16,690 nucleotides of DNA from DATLFQ01 sp035540915 (GTDB lineage Bacteria; Actinomycetota; Acidimicrobiia; Acidimicrobiales; GCA-2861595): positions 1 to 16,690 of the forward strand of contig DATLFQ010000073.1 in assembly GCA_035540915.1 (NCBI GenBank), read 5' to 3'. Both the position numbers and the translations under genes were made by a program. Below, one piece after another: positions 7,987 to 14,508 of this stretch. The notes under the pieces were generated by a model. The model was not told the origin of the DNA and searched no databases. It saw only the letters and a list, made by a program, of their open reading frames with translations. Each line of letters opens with the position of its first letter. The stretch's first letter is position 1.

Positions 7987-9946
7987 CGCCGGCCTCCTCC
8001 GCGACCCCGAGGTAGGCCTCGATGACCCGCGGGTCGCGCTGGACCTCGGCGGGGGTGCCCTCGGCGATCTTCTCGCCGAAGTCGAGCACGGCGACCCGGT
8101 CGCACACGCCCATCACCAACCCGACGTCGTGCTCGATCAGCACCACGGTGAGGCCGGAGTCCCGGATCCGGCGGATGAGGCTCACCAGCGCCTGCTTCTC
8201 GGACGGGTTCGCCCCGGCGGCCGGCTCGTCCAGCAGCAGCAGGCTGGGCCCGGTGGCGATGGCCCGGGCGATCTCCAGCCGCCGCTGGTCGCCGTAGGGG
8301 AGGTTGCGGGCCAGCTCGTCACGGCGCCGCCCGATGCCGACGTAGTCGAGCAGGCGCTCCGCCTCCAGGCGGCCCGTGCGCTCCTCCCGCCGGTGGCGGG
8401 GCAGGCCGAGGACGGCGCCAGGGACGCTGGTGGCGTGGCGGGCGTCGGCGCCCACCATCACGTTCTCGACGGCGGTCAGATTGGGGAACAGCCGGATGTT
8501 CTGGAAGGTGCGGGCGACGCCGGCCTCGGTGATCCGGTGCGGTTTGCGCCCGACGACCGAACGGCCGTTCAGCACGATGTCCCCACCGGTCGGGCGGAAC
8601 ACGCCGGTGACGCAGTTGAACAGCGTCGTCTTGCCGGCCCCGTTGGGACCGATGATCCCGAAGATCGAGCCCCGCTGGATGGCCAGCGACACCTCCGACA
8701 TGGCGACCACGCCGCCGAAGGCCATGGTCACGCCGGACAGCTCCAGGACCACGTCGGCGGTTCTGGTGGCCGGCACCGGAACCGGCACGTCCGCCCCTGC
8801 CACGGCGGTGAGCGCCGCCGTGGCCATGGGCGTCGCCGGCTCGGGGTCGGGCTCGTCGGTCACCCCCGGCGTGGCGGCCAGGCCCTCGGTCGGCCCCGCC
8901 TCGGTGAGCTCGGCGGCCCGCTGGCGGCTTGGCAGCAGGCCCTGGGGCCGGAAGACCATGACCGCCACCAGCGCGGCGCCGAACAGCAGCGTGCGGTACT
9001 GGACGATGTCGGTGACCTCGCCGCCGGTGAGGGTGTTGAGCCACCGCAGCAGGGTGTCGCCGGCCGCCGCGTCGCGCAGGTACTCGGGCAGGAAGGCGAT
9101 GGCGAAGCCGCCGAGCACCACGCCCGGGATGGACCCCATCCCCCCCAGCACGACGGCCGACAGGATGATGATCGAGAAGAAGAACAGGAAGTTCTCGGGG
9201 CTGATGAAGCTGGCCTTGCTGGCGAAGATCCAGCCGGCCAGGCCGGCGGTCGAGGCACCGACGGCGAAGGCCCACAGCTTCATGGTGTAGGTGGGAACGC
9301 CCATGGCCTCGGCCGCGTCCTCGTCCTCGCGGATGGCCGACCAGGCCCGGCCCACCCGGGACCGGTTCAGGCGCACGAAGACGGTCATGGCCAGGACGAT
9401 CGCTGCGATCGTCAGGTAGTAGTACGGCAGCGGGGCCAGGCCGAAGTTGACCCCCGGCAGGTCGGTGGGGTTGGGGATGCCGGTGATGCCTCGGGCCTCG
9501 CCCAGGGGCTCGCTGTTCTGTGCCACGATCCGCACGATCTCGCCGAAACCGAGCGTGACGATGGCCAGGTAGTCGCCCCGCAGCCGGAGGGTCGGGGCGC
9601 CGAGGATGACACCGGCCACCATGGCCAGCGCAATGGCGACGGGCAGCGCGGCCCACGGGTCCCAGCCGGCCGACGTCGTGAGCACCGCGGTGGTGTAGGC
9701 GCCCACGGCGAAGAAGGCGACGTAGCCGAGGTCGAGCAGCCCCGCCGCCCCCACCACGATGTTCAGCCCCAGGGCCAGCAGCACGTAGATGGCGACGGGA
9801 AAGAACAGGACGCTCTGCCAGAACGGCGACAGGCCGGGCGGCACGGCCACGGCCACGGCCAGCGCCGCCAGGCAAACCAGCGCCTTGCCCCAGCGGGGCA
9901 GCCGTTGCCACCGGCGCGAGACCGGCTCGACCAGCGCCAGCTTCAT
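7976..9946 (-). CDS. livMG: Fused LivM permease - LivG ATP-binding protein
   Basis: A 656-residue single chain joining the second permease and one ATPase of the HAAT importer. Residues 1-335 are LivM: several hydrophobic segments, GLLDLGYVAFFAVGAYTTA (69-87), LRLRGDYLAIVTLGFGEI (120-137), and the coupling-loop region SRVGRAWSAIREDEDAAEAMG (about 196-216). A hydrophilic linker rich in Pro/Glu/Ala/Thr (about 340-395) leads to LivG: Walker A GPNGAGKT (433-440), FQNIRLFPNLTAVENV, signature LPYGDQRR (549-556), Walker B LLLLDEP (569-575), H606. There is no stop or frameshift between halves. An internal ATG at 8827 lacks a Shine-Dalgarno, so separate LivG initiation is not supported. ATG 9946 overlaps the livH stop as ATGA. 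Livestock-like split livM and livG genes are the E. coli arrangement; the fusion is the departure here. Confidence 0.93.
   Translation of the reverse strand: MKLALVEPVSRRWQRLPRWGKALVCLAALAVAVAVPPGLSPFWQSVLFFPVAIYVLLALGLNIVVGAAGLLDLGYVAFFAVGAYTTAVLTTSAGWDPWAALPVAIALAMVAGVILGAPTLRLRGDYLAIVTLGFGEIVRIVAQNSEPLGEARGITGIPNPTDLPGVNFGLAPLPYYYLTIAAIVLAMTVFVRLNRSRVGRAWSAIREDEDAAEAMGVPTYTMKLWAFAVGASTAGLAGWIFASKASFISPENFLFFFSIIILSAVVLGGMGSIPGVVLGGFAIAFLPEYLRDAAAGDTLLRWLNTLTGGEVTDIVQYRTLLFGAALVAVMVFRPQGLLPSRQRAAELTEAGPTEGLAATPGVTDEPDPEPATPMATAALTAVAGADVPVPVPATRTADVVLELSGVTMAFGGVVAMSEVSLAIQRGSIFGIIGPNGAGKTTLFNCVTGVFRPTGGDIVLNGRSVVGRKPHRITEAGVARTFQNIRLFPNLTAVENVMVGADARHATSVPGAVLGLPRHRREERTGRLEAERLLDYVGIGRRRDELARNLPYGDQRRLEIARAIATGPSLLLLDEPAAGANPSEKQALVSLIRRIRDSGLTVVLIEHDVGLVMGVCDRVAVLDFGEKIAEGTPAEVQRDPRVIEAYLGVAEEAGDAS
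7993..8000 (-). promoter_or_regulatory. Strong ribosome binding site GGAGGAGG for livF
   Basis: On the minus strand GGAGGAGG lies 6 nt upstream of ATG 7986, inside the livG-encoding end of the fusion gene. It fixes the livF start and would allow efficient re-initiation. Confidence 0.8.
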
Positions 9947-10899
9947 GCCCGGGCCCGGCCCAGCGTCTCGCCCAGCAGCCCGGTGGGCCGGAACATCAGC
10001 ACCAGCACCAGGACGGTGAAGGCGAAGACGTCCTTCCACTCCGCCCCGAGGACGGTGGCCCCCCAGTTCTCCAGCAGCCCCAGCGACAGGCCGCCCAGCA
10101 GGGCGCCGCGGATGTTGCCGATGCCGCCGAGCACGGCCGCGGTGAAGGCCTTGATCCCCGGCAGGAAGCCGATGTTGTACCGGGCCGCCTCGAAGAACAC
10201 GCCGTAGAGGGCACCGGCGGCGCCGGCCAGCAGCCCGCCGAGGAGGAAGGTGAGCATGACCACCCGGTCGATGTTGACGCCCATCAGCGCGGCCGTCTCG
10301 GGGTCCTGGGCGGTGGCCCTGACGCCCCGGCCCAGGCGGGACGTGTTGACGAAGCGGTCGAGGGCCACCATGAGCAGCACCGCCGCCACGATGACCAGCA
10401 GCTTGTCGGTGCGGACGTCGGCCCCGCCGACCTCGAACAGGGTCCGCTTCTCCAGCACCCGGGGGAAACCCAGGCGGTCGCGGCCGTAGCGGGCGGCGAA
10501 CAGCTCCTGGAGGAACAGCGAGATGCCGATGGCGGTGATCAAGGCGGCCAGCCGGGGGGCCCCGCGGCGGCGAAGCGGCCGGTAGGCGATGCGCTCCATG
10601 GCGACGGCGGTGAGGCCGGAGACCACCATGGCGCCGAGGACCACGGCGACCAGCGTGCCGCCCAGGGCCAGGCCGGTCTTGGCCGGGTCGGCGTCGCCGA
10701 TGCCGAGGCCGTGCATCGTGAACAGGGCGGCGAAGATGCCGACCATGAAGATCTCGCTGTGAGCGAAGTTGATCAGGCGCAGGACGCCGTAGACCAGCGT
10801 GTAGCCCAGGGCGATCAGGGCATAGATCGCTCCCAGCGTGAGCCCGTCGAGGGTCTGGGGGCCGAACTGGTCGGCCAGGCATCGGAAGCAGGCGTCGAT
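9943..10899 (-). CDS. livH: ABC transporter permease LivH, apparent ATC start
   Basis: First membrane permease of the HAAT importer. The conserved N-terminal helix reads DGLTLGAIYALIALGYTLVY followed by VLRLINFAHSEIFM, the LivH hallmark. Later parts are AYRPLRRRGAPRLAALITAIG, the coupling-loop motif SRLGRGVRATAQDPETAALMG and GIGNIRGALLGG. The first ATG in frame (10746) would begin at residue 52 and delete this helix, so it cannot be the true start. No ATG, GTG or TTG occurs in frame between it and the upstream stop at 10975-10977. The best initiation site is ATC at 10899, preceded by AGGAG (10906-10910) with 6-nt spacing, giving 318 residues, near normal length. CTG at 10878 is a poorer alternative without a ribosome site. 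A sequence error is also possible. The stop overlaps livMG by ATGA. Confidence 0.88.
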   Translation of the reverse strand: MDACFRCLADQFGPQTLDGLTLGAIYALIALGYTLVYGVLRLINFAHSEIFMVGIFAALFTMHGLGIGDADPAKTGLALGGTLVAVVLGAMVVSGLTAVAMERIAYRPLRRRGAPRLAALITAIGISLFLQELFAARYGRDRLGFPRVLEKRTLFEVGGADVRTDKLLVIVAAVLLMVALDRFVNTSRLGRGVRATAQDPETAALMGVNIDRVVMLTFLLGGLLAGAAGALYGVFFEAARYNIGFLPGIKAFTAAVLGGIGNIRGALLGGLSLGLLENWGATVLGAEWKDVFAFTVLVLVLMFRPTGLLGETLGRARA

Positions 10900-10905
10900 G
10901 GGAGT

Positions 10906-10910
10906 CTCCT
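10906..10910 (-). promoter_or_regulatory. Ribosome binding site AGGAG that decides the livH start
   Basis: AGGAG on the minus strand sits 6 nt upstream of ATC 10899 and just downstream of the livK-livH hairpin. It is the only good Shine-Dalgarno in the livH leader and points to ATC as initiator. Confidence 0.65.
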
Positions 10911-10914
10911 GCGG

Positions 10915-10952
10915 GTGCCGGCGGAGGGCGCTTGGGCGCCCTCCGCCGGCAC
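10915..10952 (-). terminator. 17-bp hairpin between livK and livH (attenuator / mRNA 3'-end stabiliser)
   Basis: Arms 10915-10931 and 10936-10952 are perfectly complementary (GTGCCGGCGGAGGGCGC) with a 4-nt loop. It begins 22 nt after the livK stop and ends 4 nt before the livH ribosome site, in the same operon direction. In transporter operons such structures commonly leave the binding protein over-expressed relative to the membrane components. That role is inferred; a full terminator would need a separate livH promoter, which I do not see. Confidence 0.7.
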
Positions 10953-10974
10953 GTTCGCTCGAAGAAGCTGGTTC

Positions 10975-12174
10975 CTAGCCGACCTGGACGGTTTCCAGCG
11001 GCGCCAGCTTGCCGTCCTCGACCTGGAAGACGAAGAAATCCTTGGAGGTCACGTTGCCGTTGGGGGCGAACTCGACCGTCTTCGACACGCCGACCAGGCT
11101 GGTGAAGTCGTTCTCGACGTAGTTGAGCAGGCTGGGCCGGTCGAAGTTGCCGGCCTTGATGCCCTGGATCAGCACGTTGGCGGCGTCGAAGCCCTCGGGC
11201 GAGTAGAGGCCCGGCTCCTTGCCGATCTCGGCGCGGAACTCGTCGTAGAACTCCTTCAGGGCGCCCTCGGAGGTCTCGAAGGCCAGGTTGCACGGGCAGC
11301 TGAGGCGGGCGCCCTCTGCGCTGGCCGCCCCCGCGGCGGTCACGAAGCCCGGGTCGAGGGAGCCGTCGCCGCTGAGGAAGGTGGCTTTCGACCCAGCGTC
11401 GGCCAGCTGCTTCTTGAAGCGGCCGGCCTCCGCGTAGTAGCCGCCGTAGAAGACCAGGTCGGCGTTGGCGGCGTTGACCTTGTTGACCGTCGCCGAGAAG
11501 TCCTCGGCGTCGGGGTCGACCGTCTCCACCAGCGCCGTGCGGATGCCCTTGGCCGCGGTCAGCTTCACGACGTCCTCGGTCAGGCCCTTGCCGTACTCGG
11601 TGTTGTCGTGGACGTAGGCCACGGTGGCCGGCTTGGCCGTGTCGGCCAGGTAGGAGGCGATGCCGCTGGCCTGCAGGGCGTCGTCGGCGATCACCCGGTG
11701 GAACACCTTGCTGTCGGGCACCACGTTGGGCAGGTCGACATTGGTGGCCGAAGGGCTGATCATCACCAGGCCGGCCGCCTCGAAGGCGGGGATGACGGCC
11801 TTGGTCTCGCCCGAGAAGGCGGGGCCCACCACCCCGATCACAGAGCTGTCGGCGATGACCTGGTCCTTCACCGTGCCGGCCTGGGCGGGGTCGCCGGCCG
11901 TGTCGAACTCCTTGAGGGCGATGGTGACGTCGTCGTCCTCGGCGTTGGCCTTGTCCACGGCCAGTTTGATGCCGTCCCGGATGTTGATGCCCAGGTTGGC
12001 GTTGTCACCGGTGAGGGCACCCATGAAGGCGATGGTCACCGTGCGGCCGCCACCGTCCCCGGTGCCGCCGGCCACCGTGTCAGCGTCGTCGTCGCTCCCG
12101 CACGCAGCCAGCACCAGCGCGGTCACCAGGGCCACCACCGGAAGCCACCGGCTCGATCCACCTCGGGGCATCAT
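10975..12174 (-). CDS. livK: Branched-chain amino acid ABC transporter substrate-binding lipoprotein LivK
   Basis: Extracellular ligand-binding protein of the HAAT importer, tethered to the membrane by lipid. The 399-residue precursor has signal MMPRGGSSRWLPVVALVTAL and lipobox LAAC with Cys25, followed by an acidic/Gly linker (SDDDADTVAGGTGDGGG). The periplasmic-binding type I (Leu/Ile/Val) fold begins at VTIAFMGALTGDNANLG, continues with GVVGPAFSGETKAVIP and MISPSATN, and has YVHDNTEYGKGL in the hinge-distal lobe. Two extra Cys in RLSCPCNLAF may form a disulfide. Ligand specificity cannot be read with confidence; amino acids are usual but other small acids or amides are possible. ATG 12174 follows GAGGAAGGG; ATG 12171 is the only close alternative. 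First gene of the operon. Confidence 0.95.
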   Translation of the reverse strand: MMPRGGSSRWLPVVALVTALVLAACGSDDDADTVAGGTGDGGGRTVTIAFMGALTGDNANLGINIRDGIKLAVDKANAEDDDVTIALKEFDTAGDPAQAGTVKDQVIADSSVIGVVGPAFSGETKAVIPAFEAAGLVMISPSATNVDLPNVVPDSKVFHRVIADDALQASGIASYLADTAKPATVAYVHDNTEYGKGLTEDVVKLTAAKGIRTALVETVDPDAEDFSATVNKVNAANADLVFYGGYYAEAGRFKKQLADAGSKATFLSGDGSLDPGFVTAAGAASAEGARLSCPCNLAFETSEGALKEFYDEFRAEIGKEPGLYSPEGFDAANVLIQGIKAGNFDRPSLLNYVENDFTSLVGVSKTVEFAPNGNVTSKDFFVFQVEDGKLAPLETVQVG

Positions 12175-12178
12175 TGTT

Positions 12179-12187
12179 CCCTTCCTC
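12179..12187 (-). promoter_or_regulatory. Ribosome binding site GAGGAAGGG for livK
   Basis: The purine run on the minus strand precedes ATG 12174, with AGGA spaced 8 nt from the start. It supports this start over upstream alternatives and overlaps the left arm of the 12184-12220 inverted repeat. Confidence 0.65.
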
Positions 12188-12220
12188 GGTTTGGTTACCT
12201 GGGAATGATAGGCACCGAGG
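12184..12220. promoter_or_regulatory. Inverted repeat CCTCGGT...ACCGAGG flanking the livK -10: possible operator
   Basis: CCTCGGT (12184-12190) and ACCGAGG (12214-12220) are perfect 7-bp arms, centre-to-centre 30 bp (about three helical turns), bracketing the TATCAT element in the divergent livK/larE spacer. The right arm would be upstream of the transcript start, so a DNA operator is more likely than an RNA hairpin. Could be chance. Confidence 0.35.
12205..12210 (-). promoter_or_regulatory. Candidate -10 (TATCAT) of the liv operon
   Basis: TATCAT on the minus strand matches TAnnnT and lies about 30 nt upstream of the livK ATG, giving a short 5' leader that holds the ribosome site. The -35 region is weak, so activation by a regulator is possible. 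Confidence 0.5.
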
Positions 12221-12236
12221 TGGCAGGATTGACCTC

Positions 12237-13058
12237 ATGCCCGGTCCCGACCAGCTCGACGACCTGCGTGGCCGGCTCCGCCGGCTCGGCCGCGTGGTGG
12301 TCGCCTTCAGCGGCGGCGCCGACTCGGCGCTGCTCGCCTGGGTGGCCCACGACACCCTCGGGCCGGCGGGCGCGCACGCGGTGACGGCGGTGTCGCCGTC
12401 GCTGGCTCCGGAGGAGGAGGCCGACTGCCGCGCGCTGGCGGCCGAGTGGGGCCTGCGGTGGACCCCGGTGCCGACGGGGGAGCTAGCCGACCCGGCCTAC
12501 GCCGCCAACGACGGGCAGCGCTGCTACTGGTGCAAGGCCGAGCTGCTGTCGGTGCTGGCGCCGATCGCCGTCGCCGAGAGCGCCACCGTCGTGCTCGGCG
12601 TCAACGCCGACGACCTGGGCGACCACCGGCCCGGCCAGGTGGCGGCGGCCGAGCGAGGTGCGGTGTTCCCGCTGCTGGACGCCGGCTTCTCCAAGGCCGA
12701 CGTGCGGGCGTGGTCAGGGCGCCTGGGGCTGCGGACGGCGGCCAAGCCGGCTGCCGCCTGCCTCGCCTCGCGGGTCCCCTACGGCACGCCGGTGACCCTC
12801 GGCGTGCTCACGTCGGTGTCCCGGGCCGAGTCGGGGCTGCGGGCGCTGGGGTTCGGCCAGCTGCGGGTGCGCCACTACGGCGAGCTGGCCCGCATCGAGC
12901 TGGGGCCCGACGAGCTGGCGAGGGCGGTGGACGAGCGCGGCGCCGTGGTGGCCGCGGTGCGGGCCGCCGGCTACCGCTACGTGGTGCTCGACCTGGACGG
13001 ATTCCGGTCCGGGAACCTCAACGACGCGCTCGCGGTCACCGCGCCGGTGGCGCGGTGA
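12237..13058 (+). CDS. larE: LarE-family ATP-dependent sulfur transferase, three-Cys type
   Basis: PP-loop ATPase that adenylates its substrate (pyridinium dicarboxylate mononucleotide in nickel-pincer cofactor synthesis) and transfers sulfur to it. The 273 residues have the PP-loop SGGADS (25-30), NDGQRCYWCK (91-100), VLGVNADDLGDHRPGQ and KPAAACLASRVPYG (170-183). C175 aligns with the sacrificial Cys176 of Lactobacillus plantarum LarE. C96 and C99 form a CxxC, so with C175 there are three conserved Cys, the arrangement reported for [4Fe-4S]-dependent LarE proteins that are not sacrificial. ATG 12237 follows AGGA with 8-nt spacing; the longer frame to 12174 crosses the liv promoter. larB, larC and larA are absent here, so the target cofactor is uncertain. 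Confidence 0.9.
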   Translation: MPGPDQLDDLRGRLRRLGRVVVAFSGGADSALLAWVAHDTLGPAGAHAVTAVSPSLAPEEEADCRALAAEWGLRWTPVPTGELADPAYAANDGQRCYWCKAELLSVLAPIAVAESATVVLGVNADDLGDHRPGQVAAAERGAVFPLLDAGFSKADVRAWSGRLGLRTAAKPAAACLASRVPYGTPVTLGVLTSVSRAESGLRALGFGQLRVRHYGELARIELGPDELARAVDERGAVVAAVRAAGYRYVVLDLDGFRSGNLNDALAVTAPVAR

Positions 13059-13060
13059 CC
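13034..13060 (+). terminator. 12-bp hairpin spanning the larE stop codon
   Basis: GGTCACCGCGCC (13034-13045) pairs perfectly with 13049-13060 around a GGT loop, and the stop (13056-13058) lies in the right arm. No T-tract. Because it is coding, some symmetry could be incidental. If active it would partly uncouple the NIL gene, which has its own leader, from larE. Confidence 0.45.
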
Positions 13061-13078
13061 AACCCGGGAGGCCGGTCC

Positions 13079-13123
13079 ATGAGCACTCGCCGGCGTGCCC
13101 GCCGCAGGCGGGTAGGCCGGTGA
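13079..13123 (+). CDS. Possible 14-residue Arg-rich upstream ORF (leader peptide)
   Basis: ATG 13079 follows GGGAGG (13066-13071) with 7-nt spacing, the strongest ribosome site in the neighbourhood. It encodes MSTRRRARRRRVGR, with 8 of 14 residues Arg, and stops at TGA 13121-13123. That stop overlaps GTG 13120 of the NIL gene as GTGA. This arrangement suggests translational coupling, possibly with Arg-codon-dependent attenuation. A small hairpin (CCCGCC 13098-13103 with GGCGGG 13107-13112) lies inside it. It may instead be a chance frame; expression is unproven. Confidence 0.4.
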   Translation: MSTRRRARRRRVGR

Positions 13124-13368
13124 CCGTCCACCCGCCGCCCCGGGTGCGGCTCACCTTTCCCGGGGACCTCGTCAAGCAGCCCATCGTCGCCCAGCTGGTC
13201 CGCCGGTTCGACGTCACGCCCAACATCCGCCGGGCCAGCGTCGACGAGACGGTCGGGTGGATCATCTGCGAGCTGGGCGGCGACCACGCCGAGGTGGAGC
13301 GGGCCATCGGATGGCTGCACGAGCTGGGCGTGGAGGTCGACCGGCTCGGCGACGTGGTGGAGAGCTAG
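13120..13368 (+). CDS. Stand-alone NIL-domain protein
   Basis: An 82-residue protein that is essentially one NIL domain, the small ferredoxin-like fold found at the C-terminus of MetN methionine-importer ATPases, where it binds substrate as a regulator. Visible hallmarks are VRLTFPGDLVKQPIVAQLVRRF (about 9-30), NIRRASVDETVGWIICELGGD (35-55) and the amphipathic helix AEVERAIGWLHELGVEV. There is no attached ATPase or ferredoxin domain. GTG 13120 has only a weak ribosome site of its own (AGG), consistent with coupling to the upstream ORF. Stand-alone NIL proteins have been linked to sulfur and methionine/homocysteine metabolism in other prokaryotes. Its place after larE fits a sulfur theme, but binding specificity is unknown. 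Confidence 0.85.
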   Translation: MTVHPPPRVRLTFPGDLVKQPIVAQLVRRFDVTPNIRRASVDETVGWIICELGGDHAEVERAIGWLHELGVEVDRLGDVVES

Positions 13369-13377
13369 CCCGCCCGG

Positions 13378-13992
13378 GTGCGCAAGCTGCTGTTCGTCGG
13401 CGTCCTCGCCGCGCTGCTGGCCGGGGTCGACGTGGCCGCCCGGGCCGCGGCCGAGCAGCGGTTGGCGCGGCGAGCGGCCGAGGCGGGCGGCGAGCAGGCC
13501 ACCGCCACCGCCGAGATCGGGGCGTTCCCCTTCCTGCCCCGCCTGCTGTTCGCCGGGTCGGTGGCCGACGTGCGCGTCCGGGCCGAGACGGTGACGGCCG
13601 GCCCGCTGGTCGTCGACGCGGTGGAGGTCGACCTGGACGGGGTGGAGCTGGACCGCAGCGCGCTCTACGGCGGCCAGGTCCGGCTGCGCGACATCGACGG
13701 CGGCCTGGTGACCGTCGAACTCGACGCCTCCCTTGTCACCGAACTCGTCGACGTGCCGGTGGAGATCGCCGACGGCGTGCTGCGGGTGACCGTGGCCGGC
13801 CAGCCGGTCAGGGCCCGAGCATCGGTGTCAGACGGCGCCGTCGTGATCTCGGTGGCCGGCCTCCCCGCCCTGCGCCTGTCCGTCCCCCGCACCGACCTGT
13901 CGCCCTGCGTCGCCGCTGAGGTGTCCGTGTCCGGCACCCACCTCCGCCTGTCCTGCCACATCGAGTCGGTCCCACCCGGGCTGGTGCCCTGA
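13378..13992 (+). CDS. DUF2993 / LmeA-like exported phospholipid-binding protein
   Basis: A 204-residue envelope protein. It begins with a signal or anchor sequence (MRKLLFVGVLAALLAGVDVAA) followed by a basic amphipathic stretch (AEQRLARRAAE) and FPFLPRLLFAGSVADVRV, then repeated beta-strand patterns (VVDAVEVDLDGVEL, RLRDIDGGLVTVEL), as in the DUF2993 family. The mycobacterial member LmeA binds phospholipid and affects lipomannan maturation, so a cell-envelope role is likely, not proven. No lipobox is visible. GTG 13378 lies 10 nt after the NIL stop without a clear ribosome site, suggesting co-transcription. It converges on the DUF427 gene with only 9 nt between stops. Confidence 0.75.
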   Translation: MRKLLFVGVLAALLAGVDVAARAAAEQRLARRAAEAGGEQATATAEIGAFPFLPRLLFAGSVADVRVRAETVTAGPLVVDAVEVDLDGVELDRSALYGGQVRLRDIDGGLVTVELDASLVTELVDVPVEIADGVLRVTVAGQPVRARASVSDGAVVISVAGLPALRLSVPRTDLSPCVAAEVSVSGTHLRLSCHIESVPPGLVP

Positions 13993-14001
13993 CGTCGCGT
14001 G

Positions 14002-14508
14002 CTACCAGCCCATGGTGCCGGGCTCGCCCTTGAAGGGGCCCACCACGGCGGCGGTGATCCAGCCGCCGTAGAAGCCGCCGGGTTGCGGCAGGGCCAGCAC
14101 GCCGTCGACCCGGCAGGCGTCCATGCGGGCCGGGTACACGGCGGCGTGGCCGGCCAGGACCTCGTAGCCGGGCGTCGGGCGGGGGTAGTGCCAGGCCGCC
14201 GCCCGCTCCACCCGGCCGCCTCCGGTGACGTCGAGGTAGGCGGCGAGGCCCTTGAACTCGCAGAACGAGGTGCCGCGCCCCGGCGACAGGGCGTCCTCGG
14301 CGAAGTCTGCGAAGGGCAGGTAGTAGACGGGCGGGTGGCTGGTCTCCAGCACCCGCCAGGCGGCCGTCGTGTCGGCCACCTGGTCCCCGCCGAGCACCAC
14401 GGTCAGGCGCTGGGGCACCCGCTCGACCACCGGCGGGCGCGGGTAGTCCCAGACCGACTCCTGGCTCGGGCCGGGGGGAACGCGAAGGGGCGTCACGTGC
14501 GCCAGCAT
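14002..14508 (-). CDS. DUF427 domain protein
   Basis: A 168-residue cytosolic protein of the DUF427 family (Pfam NTP_transf_9), common in actinobacteria and without an established reaction. Hallmarks are VWDYPRPPVVE (19-29), ADTTAAWRVLETSHPPVYYLP (45-65), SFCEFKGLAAYLDV (81-94), AAWHYPRPTPGYEVLAGHAAVYP (104-126) and the end motif PQPGGFYGGWIT...GPFKGEPGTMGW. Two start codons are plausible: ATG 14508, whose CATG overlaps the divergent gene's ATG, and GTG 14496. Neither has a ribosome site, so a leaderless transcript is possible. The longer upstream frame (to 14721) reads Ser/Ala-rich noise antisense to the neighbour and is rejected. Confidence 0.9.
   Translation of the reverse strand: MLAHVTPLRVPPGPSQESVWDYPRPPVVERVPQRLTVVLGGDQVADTTAAWRVLETSHPPVYYLPFADFAEDALSPGRGTSFCEFKGLAAYLDVTGGGRVERAAAWHYPRPTPGYEVLAGHAAVYPARMDACRVDGVLALPQPGGFYGGWITAAVVGPFKGEPGTMGW

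Noticed and set aside
8129..10207. 692-codon plus-strand open frame across livM/livG
   Set aside because: Composition is His/Gly/Gln/Asp-rich without any recognisable domain, typical of the reverse frame of GC-rich genes; the minus frame holds clear ABC motifs.
9947..11293. N-terminal extension of the livMG frame far upstream of ATG 9946
   Set aside because: The extension reads Arg/Pro/Gly-rich sequence overlapping livH and livK in another frame. LivM homology begins at ATG 9946.
10711..12384. 557-codon plus-strand open frame opposite livK
   Set aside because: It is a reverse-frame shadow of livK that ends out of frame inside larE; no signal or domain.
13993..14001. Search for a terminator between the convergent DUF2993 and DUF427 genes
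   Set aside because: Only 9 nt separate the stops and no convincing stem was found there; termination must use coding sequence or be absent.
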